Of a DNA stretch of 15,528 bases, positions 1-8,941 are shown in pieces. The stretch spans positions 1 to 15,528 of the forward strand of contig CAYTBT010000052.1 in the NCBI GenBank assembly GCA_964436125.1, read 5' to 3'. The position numbers and the translations under genes were made by a program. How positions within the stretch are numbered: the first letter of the stretch is position 1; every line of letters starts with the position of its first letter. The notes below the pieces were generated by a model that saw nothing but the letters and a program-made list of their open reading frames with translations, ran no database searches and was not told where the DNA came from. This DNA is from CAYRFF01 sp964436125. GTDB taxonomy: Bacteria > Bacteroidota > Bacteroidia > Chitinophagales > Saprospiraceae.

Positions 1-163
1 CCCCCTAATATAGGGAAAATCATGTCACATTTTTAAACGTTTTGGACAGGTGTGAATACGCGGATAAAAATCCCCTTGAGCCTATAGAGACTTTAAAGGC
101 AAAGTGGTGTGCGAGAAAGGTAAAGAGGGTGAGGCACCCGGCTGGATTGAGAAAATTAAAGCA

Positions 164-2152
164 ATGGAATTATCATTATTACAAGATATACTCGTGCTAC
201 TGGGTTTCTCCGTTGCTATAGTATTCCTCTTGCAACGGTTTAATTTGCCTTCGATACTCGGTTTTTTATTAACGGGGATAATTATAGGCCCATTTGGGCT
301 GGGATTGATACGCGCTGTAGAGCAGGTAGAGACGATATCGGAAATAGGAGTGATTATGCTTTTATTCGTCATTGGGATGGAGATGTCGATCAAGCAGTTG
401 ATGTCGATACGGAAAACGGTATTCCTCGGCGGATTTATTCAAGTGGGTTTATCAATTGCGCTTACAGCGGTAATCTTTCATTTTCTTGACAGGACATGGG
501 CGGAATCCGTATTCATGGGTTTCCTGTTTTCACTATCGAGCACGGCTATTGTATTGAGTATACTTCAGGACAGGAATGAAATATCTCTTCCACACGGGAG
601 AAATGCACTAGCACTTCTCATATTTCAAGATATTATCGTTGTGCCGATGATGCTCTTGACACCGATTATGGCGGGTCAATCCAGTAATCTTACAATGAGC
701 ATTTTAAGCCTACTATTCAAGACAGTACTTGTTCTGGCTATAACATATATTCTCGCGCGCTATGTGGTTCCTCGCTTATTACATGCGATTGCCCTTACGC
801 GGAGTAAGGAACTGTTTCTCGTTGCGACGATTACGATCTGTTTTGCGGTTGCTTATTTAACAGCTGCAACCGGTTTATCTCTTGCACTAGGAGCTTTCCT
901 CGCCGGGCTTATTATCTCTGAATCGGAATATAGTCATGAAGCAACGGGGATAATTCTTCCCTTTAAGGAGCTCTTTACGAGTCTATTTTTTATCTCTGTG
1001 GGAATGCTGTTGAATATAAGCTTCTTCTTTAATCACATCTTATGGGTCTTGCTTATTGCATTTGCAGTGCTTGTATTAAAATCGATTACCGGTTTTATAG
1101 CCATAGCTGTCTTAGGCTATCCACCGAAAACTGTGCTTCTTACAGGCTTTTCTTTGTTTCAAGTGGGGGAATTTGCCTTTATCTTGTCCAAAATAGGTAT
1201 TGAATATGACTTGCTATCGGAACAGACCAATCAATATTTTCTTGCCGTATCGATTATAACGATGTTGTTGACCCCATTTGTGTTGATGTATGCCGATCGC
1301 TTGTCGGATGGGATTTTACGCTTTGCTTTCTTGCGTAGGCTGATGCAAGGTCGTGATGATGCGGTTAAAGATATGCCATCGCTTGACGCAAATGCTGTTT
1401 ATGAGAACCATCTTATCATTATCGGTTATGGTATCAACGGCAGAAATCTCGCCAAGGCAGCTGATTTCAGCAACATTCCATACATCGTCATTGAATTTAA
1501 TGCCGCCACAGTTAAAGAAGAAAAAGCCAATGGCGTTCCGATTATCTTCGGTAACGCCGCACATGAGAACCTCCTGCATTCCGTCCGCCTTGCCAAGGCG
1601 CGTGCCGTTGTCGTTGCGATCTCAGATGCTGAGGCAACTAAGAAAGTAATACGTTCTGTACGTGCTATCTCACACTCTGTGTATCTGCTCGTACGGACTC
1701 GCTACGTGAAACAGATTTCAGAATTACTAGCCCTCGGTGCTGATGCCGTTATCCCGGAAGAATTTGAAACTTCTATTGAGATATTTTCTCGTATTTTACA
1801 TGAATTTCTTATTCCTGAAGGGGATATTGCCTACATTAAAGAAATTATACGTGCTAGTAATTATGAACTCCTGGAACAGGAAAAGAAACTGCCCAGGACA
1901 TTTAAATCCTCCCATATACCGGACTTCGACATCACCTGCTTACGGGTGAATAAAGACAGTGGTAAGGTGCTGGGGACACCTTTAAATAAGCTGGACCTGA
2001 GGAATGCTTGTGGAGTTACAGTACTTGCTATTTCTCGGAATGGGGAAATGCTGAAGGACGTGAAGCCTACTGATGTATTAAAACAAGGTGATCTTGTCTA
2101 TATCAATGGCTCGACAGAGTCCATAGAGAAATTCCATGACATGTTAAATTAA
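164..2152 (+). CDS. CPA2-family monovalent cation:proton antiporter with RCK domain (KefB/KefC-like)
   Basis: Predicted inner-membrane K+(or Na+)/H+ antiporter of the CPA2 family, involved in cation and pH homeostasis. From the chosen start it is 662 aa. Residues 1 to about 385 are a series of hydrophobic helices with family signatures: GFLLTGIIIGPFGLG (33-47), the conserved Gln-Asp pair Q155-D156 in a LLIFQDIIVVP segment, and GAFLAGLIIS. A cytosolic RCK/TrkA-N domain begins near residue 415 with the nucleotide-binding GYGINGR motif (421-427), and a TrkA-C-like domain ends the protein. The ATG at 164 is preferred because MELSLLQDILVLLGF is the usual N-terminus of this family. A GTG at 104 in the same frame would add 20 hydrophilic residues of no known kind. 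It converges on the response regulator gene with a 49-nt gap. The substrate ion and any gating by glutathione or nucleotide cannot be read from sequence. Confidence 0.9.
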   Translation: MELSLLQDILVLLGFSVAIVFLLQRFNLPSILGFLLTGIIIGPFGLGLIRAVEQVETISEIGVIMLLFVIGMEMSIKQLMSIRKTVFLGGFIQVGLSIALTAVIFHFLDRTWAESVFMGFLFSLSSTAIVLSILQDRNEISLPHGRNALALLIFQDIIVVPMMLLTPIMAGQSSNLTMSILSLLFKTVLVLAITYILARYVVPRLLHAIALTRSKELFLVATITICFAVAYLTAATGLSLALGAFLAGLIISESEYSHEATGIILPFKELFTSLFFISVGMLLNISFFFNHILWVLLIAFAVLVLKSITGFIAIAVLGYPPKTVLLTGFSLFQVGEFAFILSKIGIEYDLLSEQTNQYFLAVSIITMLLTPFVLMYADRLSDGILRFAFLRRLMQGRDDAVKDMPSLDANAVYENHLIIIGYGINGRNLAKAADFSNIPYIVIEFNAATVKEEKANGVPIIFGNAAHENLLHSVRLAKARAVVVAISDAEATKKVIRSVRAISHSVYLLVRTRYVKQISELLALGADAVIPEEFETSIEIFSRILHEFLIPEGDIAYIKEIIRASNYELLEQEKKLPRTFKSSHIPDFDITCLRVNKDSGKVLGTPLNKLDLRNACGVTVLAISRNGEMLKDVKPTDVLKQGDLVYINGSTESIEKFHDMLN

Positions 2153-2154
2153 GT

Positions 2155-2174
2155 GTGAGCTTGAATGAACTCAC
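2155..2174. terminator. weak hairpin between convergent genes
   Basis: GTGAG (2155-2159) pairs with CTCAC (2170-2174) around a 10-nt loop, in the 49-nt gap between the stop codons of the convergent antiporter and response regulator genes. There is no T-run on either side. A bidirectional terminator role is therefore only suggested by position. Confidence 0.25.
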
Positions 2175-2201
2175 GGCGAGCCTTATGTTCTTCAGGATTG
2201 C

Positions 2202-2918
2202 TTAATCTTCTTTCACGCGGAGCTGGAAACCATTTCCATGAATATTTATAATTTCAATATCCTCATCGAGCTTGAGGTACTTCCGTAGCTTTGTAATGAA
2301 GACATCCATTGAACGAGCAGTAAAATAATCGTCTTTGCCCCAGATCTCTTTCAAGGCAAGAGACCTTTCCAATACCTCGTTTTTATAAATGCAGAACATC
2401 CGGAGAAGCTCTGCTTCCTTGGGGCTGAGTTTATCTTGCTTTTCCTCTTTTCCATTTTTATAGGTGAGTATGCGCAATGGATAATTGAAGTGAAAATCGC
2501 CGAATGTAAATTCTGACCTATTATCGTTCTTTGGGGAGTTCTGGTTTGAACGCTTAAGTATTGCTTTTATGCGTAAGAGGAGCTCTTGTGAGTCGAATGG
2601 CTTGGTGACATAATCATCGGCACCCACATCAAATCCCTTTAACACATCCTCTCTGAGGGATTTGGCTGTGAGAAAAATGAGAGGAATAGCGTTGTCTTCT
2701 TTCCGTATCTTTTCTGCAAGGGTAAAACCATCCATCTTGGGCATCATGACATCGACAATCGCAAGGTCAAATGTGCCTTTTTGGAATGCTTCCAGTCCCG
2801 CCTCGCCGTCAACGGCATGCGTGACCTTGTAATCGTTCAATTCAAGGTAAGACTTTAATACATCTCCAAAATTAGGATCGTCTTCAACGAGTAAAATGTG
2901 TGTTAATTCTTCTGCCAT
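2202..2918 (-). CDS. OmpR/PhoB-family two-component response regulator (RprY-like)
   Basis: Cytoplasmic DNA-binding response regulator, 238 aa. The receiver domain (about 5-120) has the full active site: acidic pair D13/D14, phospho-acceptor D56 in IVDVMMPKMDG, T84 in FLTAK, and K106 in VTKPF. The winged-helix effector domain (about 135-235) contains LSPKEAELLRMF, a RSMDVFITKLRKYL recognition-helix region and a closing HGNGFQL hairpin, where many OmpR proteins have RGxGY. The overall type matches the Bacteroidota RprY group. No histidine kinase lies in the window, so it is an orphan here and its partner and regulon are unknown. It follows the glycosyltransferase on the same strand after a 103-nt gap and may have its own promoter: a TATCTTTC near-match to TAnnTTTG lies upstream, but without a clear -33 box. 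Confidence 0.9.
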   Translation of the reverse strand: MAEELTHILLVEDDPNFGDVLKSYLELNDYKVTHAVDGEAGLEAFQKGTFDLAIVDVMMPKMDGFTLAEKIRKEDNAIPLIFLTAKSLREDVLKGFDVGADDYVTKPFDSQELLLRIKAILKRSNQNSPKNDNRSEFTFGDFHFNYPLRILTYKNGKEEKQDKLSPKEAELLRMFCIYKNEVLERSLALKEIWGKDDYFTARSMDVFITKLRKYLKLDEDIEIINIHGNGFQLRVKED

Positions 2919-3021
2919 TATTCTTAGAATTTGCTTGTTCAGGGAAAGATAAGAAATAAACTACTTTTCGTTTCTCGACGATAACTTATTTCCTTCTTAT
3001 GCATTGTAAAACGTAAATGTA

Positions 3022-3777
3022 TTATGATTTGTGGATTTCTTTATAAAGATTTGATGTAATTAATCCTTTTTTGGCCATAAAATGAGTGAATGAGACCCGC
3101 AATACGCCCAATCCATAAATTGCCGATCGCTTAAAATTAATCGATGAAGCTTCTTCAAAGTACTTTGTAGGACATGTTACTTCACCGATGCGATAGTCTT
3201 GAAAAATTATTTGCGAAAGCATTTCATTATCAAAGACAAAATCGTCGGAATTCTCATTGTAATTAATAGACTCAAGCACCTCGCGTTTAAAAGCGCGGTA
3301 ACCGGTATGATACTCGGAGAGCTTGTGATTGACAAGGAGGTTTTGCGTAAGCGTGAGAACTCGATTTGCATAATATTTATAAAGCGGCATTCCTCCTTTT
3401 AAAGCTCCATCACCGAGGATGCGTGAACCGAGTACCACATCAAATGGGTTGTCAATCAACATTGCGGCCATCACGGGGATAAGAGACGGCGTGTATTGAT
3501 AATCGGGATGCAACATAATCACGATGTCCGCTCTGCGTTCCAGTGCAAAATTATAAAGGCTTTTCTGATTGCCGCCATAACCTTTGTTGGATTGATGTTC
3601 TATGATGTAATCGACTCCGAGATCACGCGCAATTTTTACGGTATTATCCGTGCTGGCATCATCGCATAGTATAGTCTCATCAACGATAGATAGGGGAATT
3701 TCATTGAAGGTGTTATTCAATGTTTTTGCCGCATTATAGGCAGGCATAACGACGATGACCTTTTTCCCTTTATACAT
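3022..3777 (-). CDS. family 2 glycosyltransferase (polyprenyl-phosphate hexosyltransferase-like)
   Basis: Predicted GT-A fold glycosyltransferase, 251 aa, of the DPM1-like branch that transfers a sugar from a nucleotide sugar, often to a polyprenyl phosphate. Visible motifs: the N-terminal strand KVIVVMPAYNAAKTL (6-20), the nucleotide-binding acidic motif DDASTDNT (39-46), HPDYQY (90-95) at the usual DxD metal-site position, GSRI (117-120), and a YHTGYRAF stretch (156-163) typical of this group. There is no C-terminal transmembrane pair, so it is probably a soluble or peripherally attached enzyme. It is the last gene of the minus-strand run, starting 23 nt after the DUF5606-like gene ends. 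Donor and acceptor cannot be assigned. No polysaccharide cluster surrounds it, which suggests a housekeeping glycolipid or lipid-carrier role (inference). Confidence 0.85.
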   Translation of the reverse strand: MYKGKKVIVVMPAYNAAKTLNNTFNEIPLSIVDETILCDDASTDNTVKIARDLGVDYIIEHQSNKGYGGNQKSLYNFALERRADIVIMLHPDYQYTPSLIPVMAAMLIDNPFDVVLGSRILGDGALKGGMPLYKYYANRVLTLTQNLLVNHKLSEYHTGYRAFKREVLESINYNENSDDFVFDNEMLSQIIFQDYRIGEVTCPTKYFEEASSINFKRSAIYGLGVLRVSFTHFMAKKGLITSNLYKEIHKS

Positions 3778-3800
3778 TGGACAATGTGCTTATTGCGTAT

Positions 3801-4217
3801 TTATTCTTCTTCATCAAGTAGTGCATCTTCTTCCAGAGAAATCAAATTGCGTTCCTTGAGGAAGTTAAACCACTTTATGAGCTTTTTAATGTCTCCGGTA
3901 AAGACTTTCTCGGTATCGTAATCCGGAAGAATATCCATAAAATAATCCTCGAGCTCTTCATTGTCGGAATTTGTATCCACCGGTGGGTTATCTTCGTATT
4001 GTTGAAGCATATTCCTGAAAACCTTATCCAATGGGACGGTATCGCGCATGGTATAAATAGCGATAGAACTCAAGGGAGTAAATTGATTGCGTCTCCCGGA
4101 GAAAAAACGCCTTTTCCCTGATTCAATATCTTCTAGAATGAGCCCATTATGCCGGTTGGCACTCAGCTTGTAGAGACCTGGCTTCCCTGTTACGGCGATA
4201 TAATCGTCTAAATTCAT
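3801..4217 (-). CDS. DUF5606-like conserved Bacteroidota protein
   Basis: Small acidic protein of 138 aa with no known function. The N-terminal half has the pattern I associate with DUF5606: YIAVTGKPGLYKL (7-19), a strand-rich NGLILEDIESGKRR segment, then LSSIAIYTMRDTVPLDKVFRNM. The C-terminal half is acidic and ends in a helical DIKKLIKWFNFLKERNLI stretch and a run of Asp/Glu. No signal peptide, membrane segment or catalytic motif is visible. It begins 6 nt after the E1 stop codon and is almost certainly cotranscribed with it. The family name is from memory and a profile search would settle it. A role in translation or protein interaction would be a guess. Confidence 0.75.
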   Translation of the reverse strand: MNLDDYIAVTGKPGLYKLSANRHNGLILEDIESGKRRFFSGRRNQFTPLSSIAIYTMRDTVPLDKVFRNMLQQYEDNPPVDTNSDNEELEDYFMDILPDYDTEKVFTGDIKKLIKWFNFLKERNLISLEEDALLDEEE

Positions 4218-4223
4218 ATAAGT

Positions 4224-6236
4224 TTAATATTTTAATAATTTCTCAATGCTTTCATGTAAACGGCTTTCAGCCAAATAGTTTTTTTCGAGTTCTGCATTAA
4301 ATGGAATAGGTGTGTCCAGACTTGCAACACGCATCACCGGTGCATCGAGATATTCAAATGCGTGTTCAGAAAGATATGCAGCGATTTCGCCACCGATGCC
4401 TCCCGTGAGATTGGCTTCATGGAGGACAATGACGCGATTGGTCTTTCTGGCGCTTTCAAGCATCGTTGCATAGTCAAGCGGAGCGAGTGATCGCAGATCG
4501 ATAATGTCCATAGAATACCCATTTTCTTCCACCTGTTCAAGAGCCCAGTGAACTCCCAGACCGTAGGTAATAATCGTTCCATCTGTGCCGCGCCTCACAT
4601 AGGTTGCTTTCTCAACTTCCCGTTCACGTGAATTTATGTCCACTTCTCCGTGAATAGAACGATAGAGCTTCTTGTGCTCAAAGTATAGGACCGGATTGGG
4701 GTCTTCAATTGCTGCAAGCAACATGTTTCTTGCATCTGCGGGATTGGATGGATAATAAACTTTTAAGCCCGGAACATGTGTAAACCATGCCTCAGTAGAT
4801 TGACTGTGAAATGGACCGGCAGCAACTCCTGCTCCCGTAGGCATACGCACTACGATATCGGCATTTCCATTCCACCGATATTGAAGCTTGGCTGCATTGT
4901 TGACTATCTGATTAAAACCACAGGAAACAAAATCGGCAAATTGCATTTCGATGACCGATTTAAATCCCTGTATTCCCAGGCCGATTCCCACACCGACAAT
5001 TGCTGATTCACAGAGTGGTGTATTGCGGACTCTTTCTTTTCCGTATTTCTCCAGCAAGCCTTTGCTTATTTTAAAAGCACCGCCGTATTCTGCGATATCT
5101 TGTCCCATTAAGACAAGCTGTTTATTTTCTTCCATTGCTTGATCGAGAGCACCTGATATGGCATCGATAAAGCGCATTTCTTTTATCTCAGCTTCCGCAA
5201 ATGTCTTTTCGCCTCCCTCCTCAACGGCTTTATATACCTCACTGAGTTCCTTCTCCGTATCAATCTTCACAGCAGGTGCATTGAATCCGATTTCTATCTC
5301 TTCCTCAATCTTGTGCTTTATATCCTGATGCGCCTCCTCAATTTCAGTAGCACTTAAGATGCCGCGGTCCAGGAGAAAGCTTTCATAATTGTTTACCGGA
5401 TCTCTTTTCCCCCAATACTCAAATAGTTCATCGGCGATATACTTGGTTCCGGATGCCTCTTCATGTCCACGCATGCGGAACGTCTTGCATTCCACGAGGA
5501 ATGGACGAGGGTTCTCTCGGATATCCCCAGCAATTTTCCTCAGCTCAGTTAACATTTCCAGAATATTATTTCCATCCAGTATGATAGATTCCATACCATA
5601 GCCTAGGCCTTTATCCGCGATATTGTCACAGTTAAATTGTTGATATATCGGAGTGGATAAACCATAGCCGTTATTTTCCACGATAAAGATTACCGGGAGA
5701 GACCAGACGGAGGCAACATTTAATGCTTCGTGAAATTCACCTTCTGAAGTTCCTCCTTCTCCTGTAAAGGCAATACTCAAGCGCTTTTCTTCTTTCAATT
5801 TATGTGCTAGCGCTGCACCGTCGGCCAGGGATAATTGTGGTCCAAGGTGTGATATCATACCGATAATGCCATAATCTGGCGCTCCAAAGTGGAAGGAGCG
5901 GTCTCGTCCTTGCGTGAAACCTCCGTCTTTCCCCTGCCATTGCATAATAAGCTTGGACAATGGAATACCTCGATTAATGAATACACCGATATTCCTATGC
6001 ATGGGAAAAATAAGTTCGTCCGGGAGTAAAACTTCTGTGGCTCCTATGGAAATGGCTTCTTGGCCTATTCCTGAAAACCACTTAGTAATGCGTCCTTGCC
6101 GGAGGAGCTTTAACATTTTTTCCTCGATCATCCGAGGATATAGGAGTTTCTTATAAAGAGATTTTAGGTAGTCAGTGGAATAGCCGTCTGCTAGGTAATT
6201 TATGGTGGTTGCTGTATTAATTGAATTTGTTTCCAT
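4224..6236 (-). CDS. 2-oxoacid dehydrogenase E1, fused alpha and beta subunits
   Basis: Thiamine-diphosphate-dependent E1 component of a 2-oxoacid dehydrogenase complex (branched-chain 2-oxoacid or pyruvate type), which decarboxylates the oxoacid and acylates the E2 lipoyl arm. About 670 aa, with both E1 subunits in one chain. The alpha part (about 20-320) carries GQEAISIGA, HLGPQLSLADGAALA and the ThDP motif GEGGTSEG (159-166) ending in ENN (187-189). A charged linker leads to the beta part (from about 352), with FIDAISGALDQAMEEN, ESAIVGVGIGLGIQG and HSQSTEAWFTHVPGLKV. ATG at 6236 is preferred; an in-frame TTG at 6245 is the other option and overlaps a promoter-like sequence. It lies 31 nt after recO. 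No E2 or E3 gene is nearby. Substrate cannot be fixed, but fused E1s of this kind in Bacteroidota are often annotated as branched-chain enzymes. Confidence 0.88.
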   Translation of the reverse strand: METNSINTATTINYLADGYSTDYLKSLYKKLLYPRMIEEKMLKLLRQGRITKWFSGIGQEAISIGATEVLLPDELIFPMHRNIGVFINRGIPLSKLIMQWQGKDGGFTQGRDRSFHFGAPDYGIIGMISHLGPQLSLADGAALAHKLKEEKRLSIAFTGEGGTSEGEFHEALNVASVWSLPVIFIVENNGYGLSTPIYQQFNCDNIADKGLGYGMESIILDGNNILEMLTELRKIAGDIRENPRPFLVECKTFRMRGHEEASGTKYIADELFEYWGKRDPVNNYESFLLDRGILSATEIEEAHQDIKHKIEEEIEIGFNAPAVKIDTEKELSEVYKAVEEGGEKTFAEAEIKEMRFIDAISGALDQAMEENKQLVLMGQDIAEYGGAFKISKGLLEKYGKERVRNTPLCESAIVGVGIGLGIQGFKSVIEMQFADFVSCGFNQIVNNAAKLQYRWNGNADIVVRMPTGAGVAAGPFHSQSTEAWFTHVPGLKVYYPSNPADARNMLLAAIEDPNPVLYFEHKKLYRSIHGEVDINSREREVEKATYVRRGTDGTIITYGLGVHWALEQVEENGYSMDIIDLRSLAPLDYATMLESARKTNRVIVLHEANLTGGIGGEIAAYLSEHAFEYLDAPVMRVASLDTPIPFNAELEKNYLAESRLHESIEKLLKY

Positions 6237-6242
6237 AAGGCG

Positions 6243-6250
6243 CAAATATA
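6243..6250 (-). promoter_or_regulatory. candidate -7 box (TATATTTG) directly before the E1 gene
   Basis: On the minus strand TATATTTG matches the Bacteroidota -7 consensus TAnnTTTG and ends 6 nt before the preferred E1 ATG. Transcription from it would start at or within a few nucleotides of the start codon, giving a leaderless or nearly leaderless mRNA. The expected -33 position about 19 nt upstream reads TTAT, not TTG, so this may be a chance match in AT-rich DNA. Confidence 0.3.
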
Positions 6251-6267
6251 TGTATAAATTATATGTA

Positions 6268-6990
6268 TTATAATGGTTTAAATAATACTTCTTTAATGAT
6301 TTCAGGTGATTTAAGTTCTTTAAAGTTATCTAGCTGTAGCCGCAAGTAACTAATATAGATGCGAAAGAGTTTTTTCCTATCACTGCCGGAGAAGGTTTTT
6401 TCTCCTTGTTTACTCATAAGATAATTCCTTATTAATGCTGTATCAACCTCGTTAAGGCAGTAGCTATGGCCGGGAAGTGAGTCGGTAAATTCCGCATGAA
6501 GTAAATCAAAGTAACGCGTAGGAACGGTAGGCAATGGGAGACCGATTCCGATAAGTTGTGATAGTTCAGTAAGGAAGGTGAGAATTTTCCATCCTCTGAA
6601 AAGATCGCGGTCTAGTTGAATTAAATAATCTTTCATGAATGTATATAATTCCGGATGAATATCGCCGTCATAAATCATATTGCGGAATACCTCAACATAA
6701 AATAGTGCAACGCCGGCCTTCTTGACATTGCGATGAGAGAATTGATACAGATAAGCAGATTCTATCTCCGTCATTAAATTTATTTCGCGATTTTCACGGA
6801 AATAGGCAGTGAAATTTATGATATTGGGTGGGCGAAAAAGAATTCCTTTACCGCGATTCTTTTTTGACGTAAGTCCTTTTAAAATAAAGGTGCGTAGTCC
6901 ATAGTCGGCAGTATATACTTCACCTATAAGAGAACTATTTCTATATTTAAAGGACTTGAGTACAATTCCTTCAACATCACTTTCTTTCAT
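6268..6990 (-). CDS. recO: DNA repair protein RecO
   Basis: Recombination mediator that, with RecR, loads RecA onto SSB-coated single-stranded DNA in the RecF pathway and anneals complementary strands. 240 aa, normal length. The N-terminal OB-fold opens with EGIVLKSFKYRNSSLIGEVYT and the LRTFILKG strand, followed by a basic KKNRGKG loop. The helical C-terminal part includes the AYLYQFSHRNVKKAGVALFY and GIGLPLP regions. The four-cysteine zinc module of some RecO proteins is absent: only one cysteine is present, near residue 186. This is common in Bacteroidota. It starts 49 nt after the acyl-CoA ligase stop and precedes the E1 gene by 31 nt, so it is probably part of the same transcript. Pairing recO with metabolic genes looks like operon packing rather than shared function. 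Confidence 0.88.
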   Translation of the reverse strand: MKESDVEGIVLKSFKYRNSSLIGEVYTADYGLRTFILKGLTSKKNRGKGILFRPPNIINFTAYFRENREINLMTEIESAYLYQFSHRNVKKAGVALFYVEVFRNMIYDGDIHPELYTFMKDYLIQLDRDLFRGWKILTFLTELSQLIGIGLPLPTVPTRYFDLLHAEFTDSLPGHSYCLNEVDTALIRNYLMSKQGEKTFSGSDRKKLFRIYISYLRLQLDNFKELKSPEIIKEVLFKPL

Positions 6991-7039
6991 AAGAAGAGAA
7001 CACGCTTAATGACCCGGAAATTTCAGTTATGAGCTTATT

Positions 7040-8713
7040 CTACTTGTGTTTTTTTGCTTCCATTTCTTTTAATTCTCTTCGGAGTATTTTCCCTACAGTG
7101 GACTTCGGCAGGTCATCGACAAATTCAATAGCATGCGGTACTTTATAGCCGGTCAACTGCTTCTTGGCAAATGCAACTACTTCTTCCTTGGTCAGTGAAG
7201 AATCTTTCTTGACGATAAAAGCCTTTACAATCTCGCCACTGTGATCATCAGGGATACCGATGCAAGCACATTCCAGAATCTTATCATTCATAGAGAGGAT
7301 ATCTTCGACCTCGTTGGGGTAGACATTAAATCCTGAGACGTTAATCATATCTTTTTTCCTGTCAACAATCTCAAAGTAGCCGTCTTCATACATTTTACCC
7401 ATATCACCGGAGCTAAGCCAGCCGTCTTTTAACACCTCTGCGGTTGCTTCAGGTCTGTTATGGTACCCTTTCATTACTTGAGGGCCTTTAATCTGAATTT
7501 CTCCTATCTCATTGACGGGAAGTGGCGCACCCGATTCATCGACAATACGCATATCCGTTGATGGCACAGGCAAGCCTATTGTTCCTATTCGGCCACTGCC
7601 GTCAACTGGATTCACACTTGCTACCGGTGCAGATTCCGTCATTCCATAGCCTTCAATTAAAGGACAACCGGTAATTTTTTCCCATCTTTCTGCGACAGCT
7701 TTCTGCACCGCAGTACCGCCTCCGACAGAAATAGAGAGAGAGCTGAAATCTACATCTTTAAATTTCTCATTCTGTGTCAATGCATTAAATAAGGTATTGA
7801 CTCCGGTAGTTAAGGATATCGGATTGCGCTTAAACTCTTTAATGAGCGAGCTGAGGTCTCGCGGATTGGTTACAAGTACGCTATGTGCTCCGACATACAT
7901 CATCGCAAAGCAATTTACCGTCAATGCAAATATGTGATAGAGTGGGAGTGGACATAGCACTACTTCTGCCTGATCGCTCAACTTGGGAGTCAGGATTGCA
8001 GAAATCTGGAGCATATTAGCAACCATGTTTTTATTGGTAAGCATTGCTCCTTTGGCAACGCCGGTCGTTCCGCCGGTATATTGATGAAAGATAACTTCAT
8101 CCGGGTGATTGTTGAAACTTTTAATTTCTCTTCCTTTTCCTTCTTCAATGGCTTCCTTAAAATATACTGTGTTGGGAAGATTGAAGTCGGGAACCATTTT
8201 TTTAATACGCCGTACCGCGAAGTTGACAAATGCGCCTTTGAAAAAGCCGAGCATTTCACCGATGCTAGTCAGCATGATAGTCTCTATCTGGGTGTCGGGA
8301 AGAATATTCTCAAGCTTGGAGGCAAAGTTCTCAACAATGAGTATCGCTTTTACGCCTGAATCCTTAAATTGATGGAGCATTTCTCGCTCCGTGTACAATG
8401 GATTGGTGTTTACGACGATTATACCTGCTCGTATCGCACCGATGAGCGCTATAGGATATTGCAGTAAATTGGGCATCATAATTGCCATGCGATCTCCCGG
8501 TGTTAAACCACGATAATGTAAATATCCTGCAAAGTTCCGCGACTTCTTATCAACTTCATCATAGGTGATTTCCTTCCCCATGCATGAAAATGCCGTCTGC
8601 TTCCGGTATTTCTTGAAGCAATAATCAAAGAATTCATTCATCGTCGCATACTGATCAGGGTTTATATTTGCCGGAACACCACTCGGGTAATTGGCTAACC
8701 ATGGTTTATTCAT
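7040..8713 (-). CDS. fadD: long-chain fatty acid-CoA ligase
   Basis: Acyl-adenylate-forming enzyme that activates fatty acids with ATP and CoA; cytoplasmic or membrane-peripheral. 557 aa, the usual length. Motifs in order: the P-loop YTGGTTGVAKG (212-222), GYGMTES (355-361), GWLSSGDMG with the ATP-ribose aspartate D437, the hinge region IVDRKKDMINVSGFNVYPNEVE (R452 and following), and the catalytic lysine K542 in PKSTVGKILRREL. The RKKDMI...GFNVYP form is typical of FadD/long-chain ligases rather than acetyl-CoA synthetases. The ATG at 8713 gives the usual N-terminus, WLANYPSGVPANI. It is the first gene of the minus-strand run and is divergent from the synthase operon across a 490-nt gap. Whether it serves beta-oxidation, recycling of exogenous fatty acids or supply of acyl-CoA to the neighbouring synthase is open. 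Confidence 0.9.
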   Translation of the reverse strand: MNKPWLANYPSGVPANINPDQYATMNEFFDYCFKKYRKQTAFSCMGKEITYDEVDKKSRNFAGYLHYRGLTPGDRMAIMMPNLLQYPIALIGAIRAGIIVVNTNPLYTEREMLHQFKDSGVKAILIVENFASKLENILPDTQIETIMLTSIGEMLGFFKGAFVNFAVRRIKKMVPDFNLPNTVYFKEAIEEGKGREIKSFNNHPDEVIFHQYTGGTTGVAKGAMLTNKNMVANMLQISAILTPKLSDQAEVVLCPLPLYHIFALTVNCFAMMYVGAHSVLVTNPRDLSSLIKEFKRNPISLTTGVNTLFNALTQNEKFKDVDFSSLSISVGGGTAVQKAVAERWEKITGCPLIEGYGMTESAPVASVNPVDGSGRIGTIGLPVPSTDMRIVDESGAPLPVNEIGEIQIKGPQVMKGYHNRPEATAEVLKDGWLSSGDMGKMYEDGYFEIVDRKKDMINVSGFNVYPNEVEDILSMNDKILECACIGIPDDHSGEIVKAFIVKKDSSLTKEEVVAFAKKQLTGYKVPHAIEFVDDLPKSTVGKILRRELKEMEAKKHK

Positions 8714-8770
8714 ATCTCGTTATTAATTTGTGTTGTTCTTAAATTCAGGCTCAAGATACAAAAAAGTCCT

Positions 8771-8796
8771 ATAAAGTGCGTAACTTTTGACTTTAT
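8771..8796. repeat. inverted repeat upstream of the acyl-CoA ligase gene
   Basis: ATAAAGT (8771-8777) and ACTTTAT (8790-8796) form a perfect 7-bp inverted repeat with a 12-nt spacer, centred about 70 nt upstream of the ligase start. Position and symmetry fit an operator for a dimeric regulator. No cognate regulator is in the window and the arms are AT-rich, so the call is tentative. Confidence 0.3.
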
Positions 8797-8941
8797 TATG
8801 CCGATAGACTAACGAGCGTACTTTCTCAGATGCCTCCATGTGCAGTAACCAGATTACCTACACTCCAAAGCTAAAACAAGCAATACGCCAGATGCATACA
8901 CGGTAGAAATATGAATAAGAGTAGTTATTACTTGCCAGAAC

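Noticed and set aside
104..163. GTG start giving a 682-aa antiporter
   Set aside because: The added 20 residues are hydrophilic and unlike family N-termini, whereas the ATG at 164 gives the standard membrane-starting sequence.
1..163. Promoter for the antiporter gene
   Set aside because: TTTTGG near position 41 resembles a -33 box but no TAnnTTTG follows at the right distance.
8751..8758. -7 box (TATCTTGA) for the acyl-CoA ligase
   Set aside because: It departs from TAnnTTTG at two positions and has no TTG at the -33 distance, so it was not listed as a promoter.
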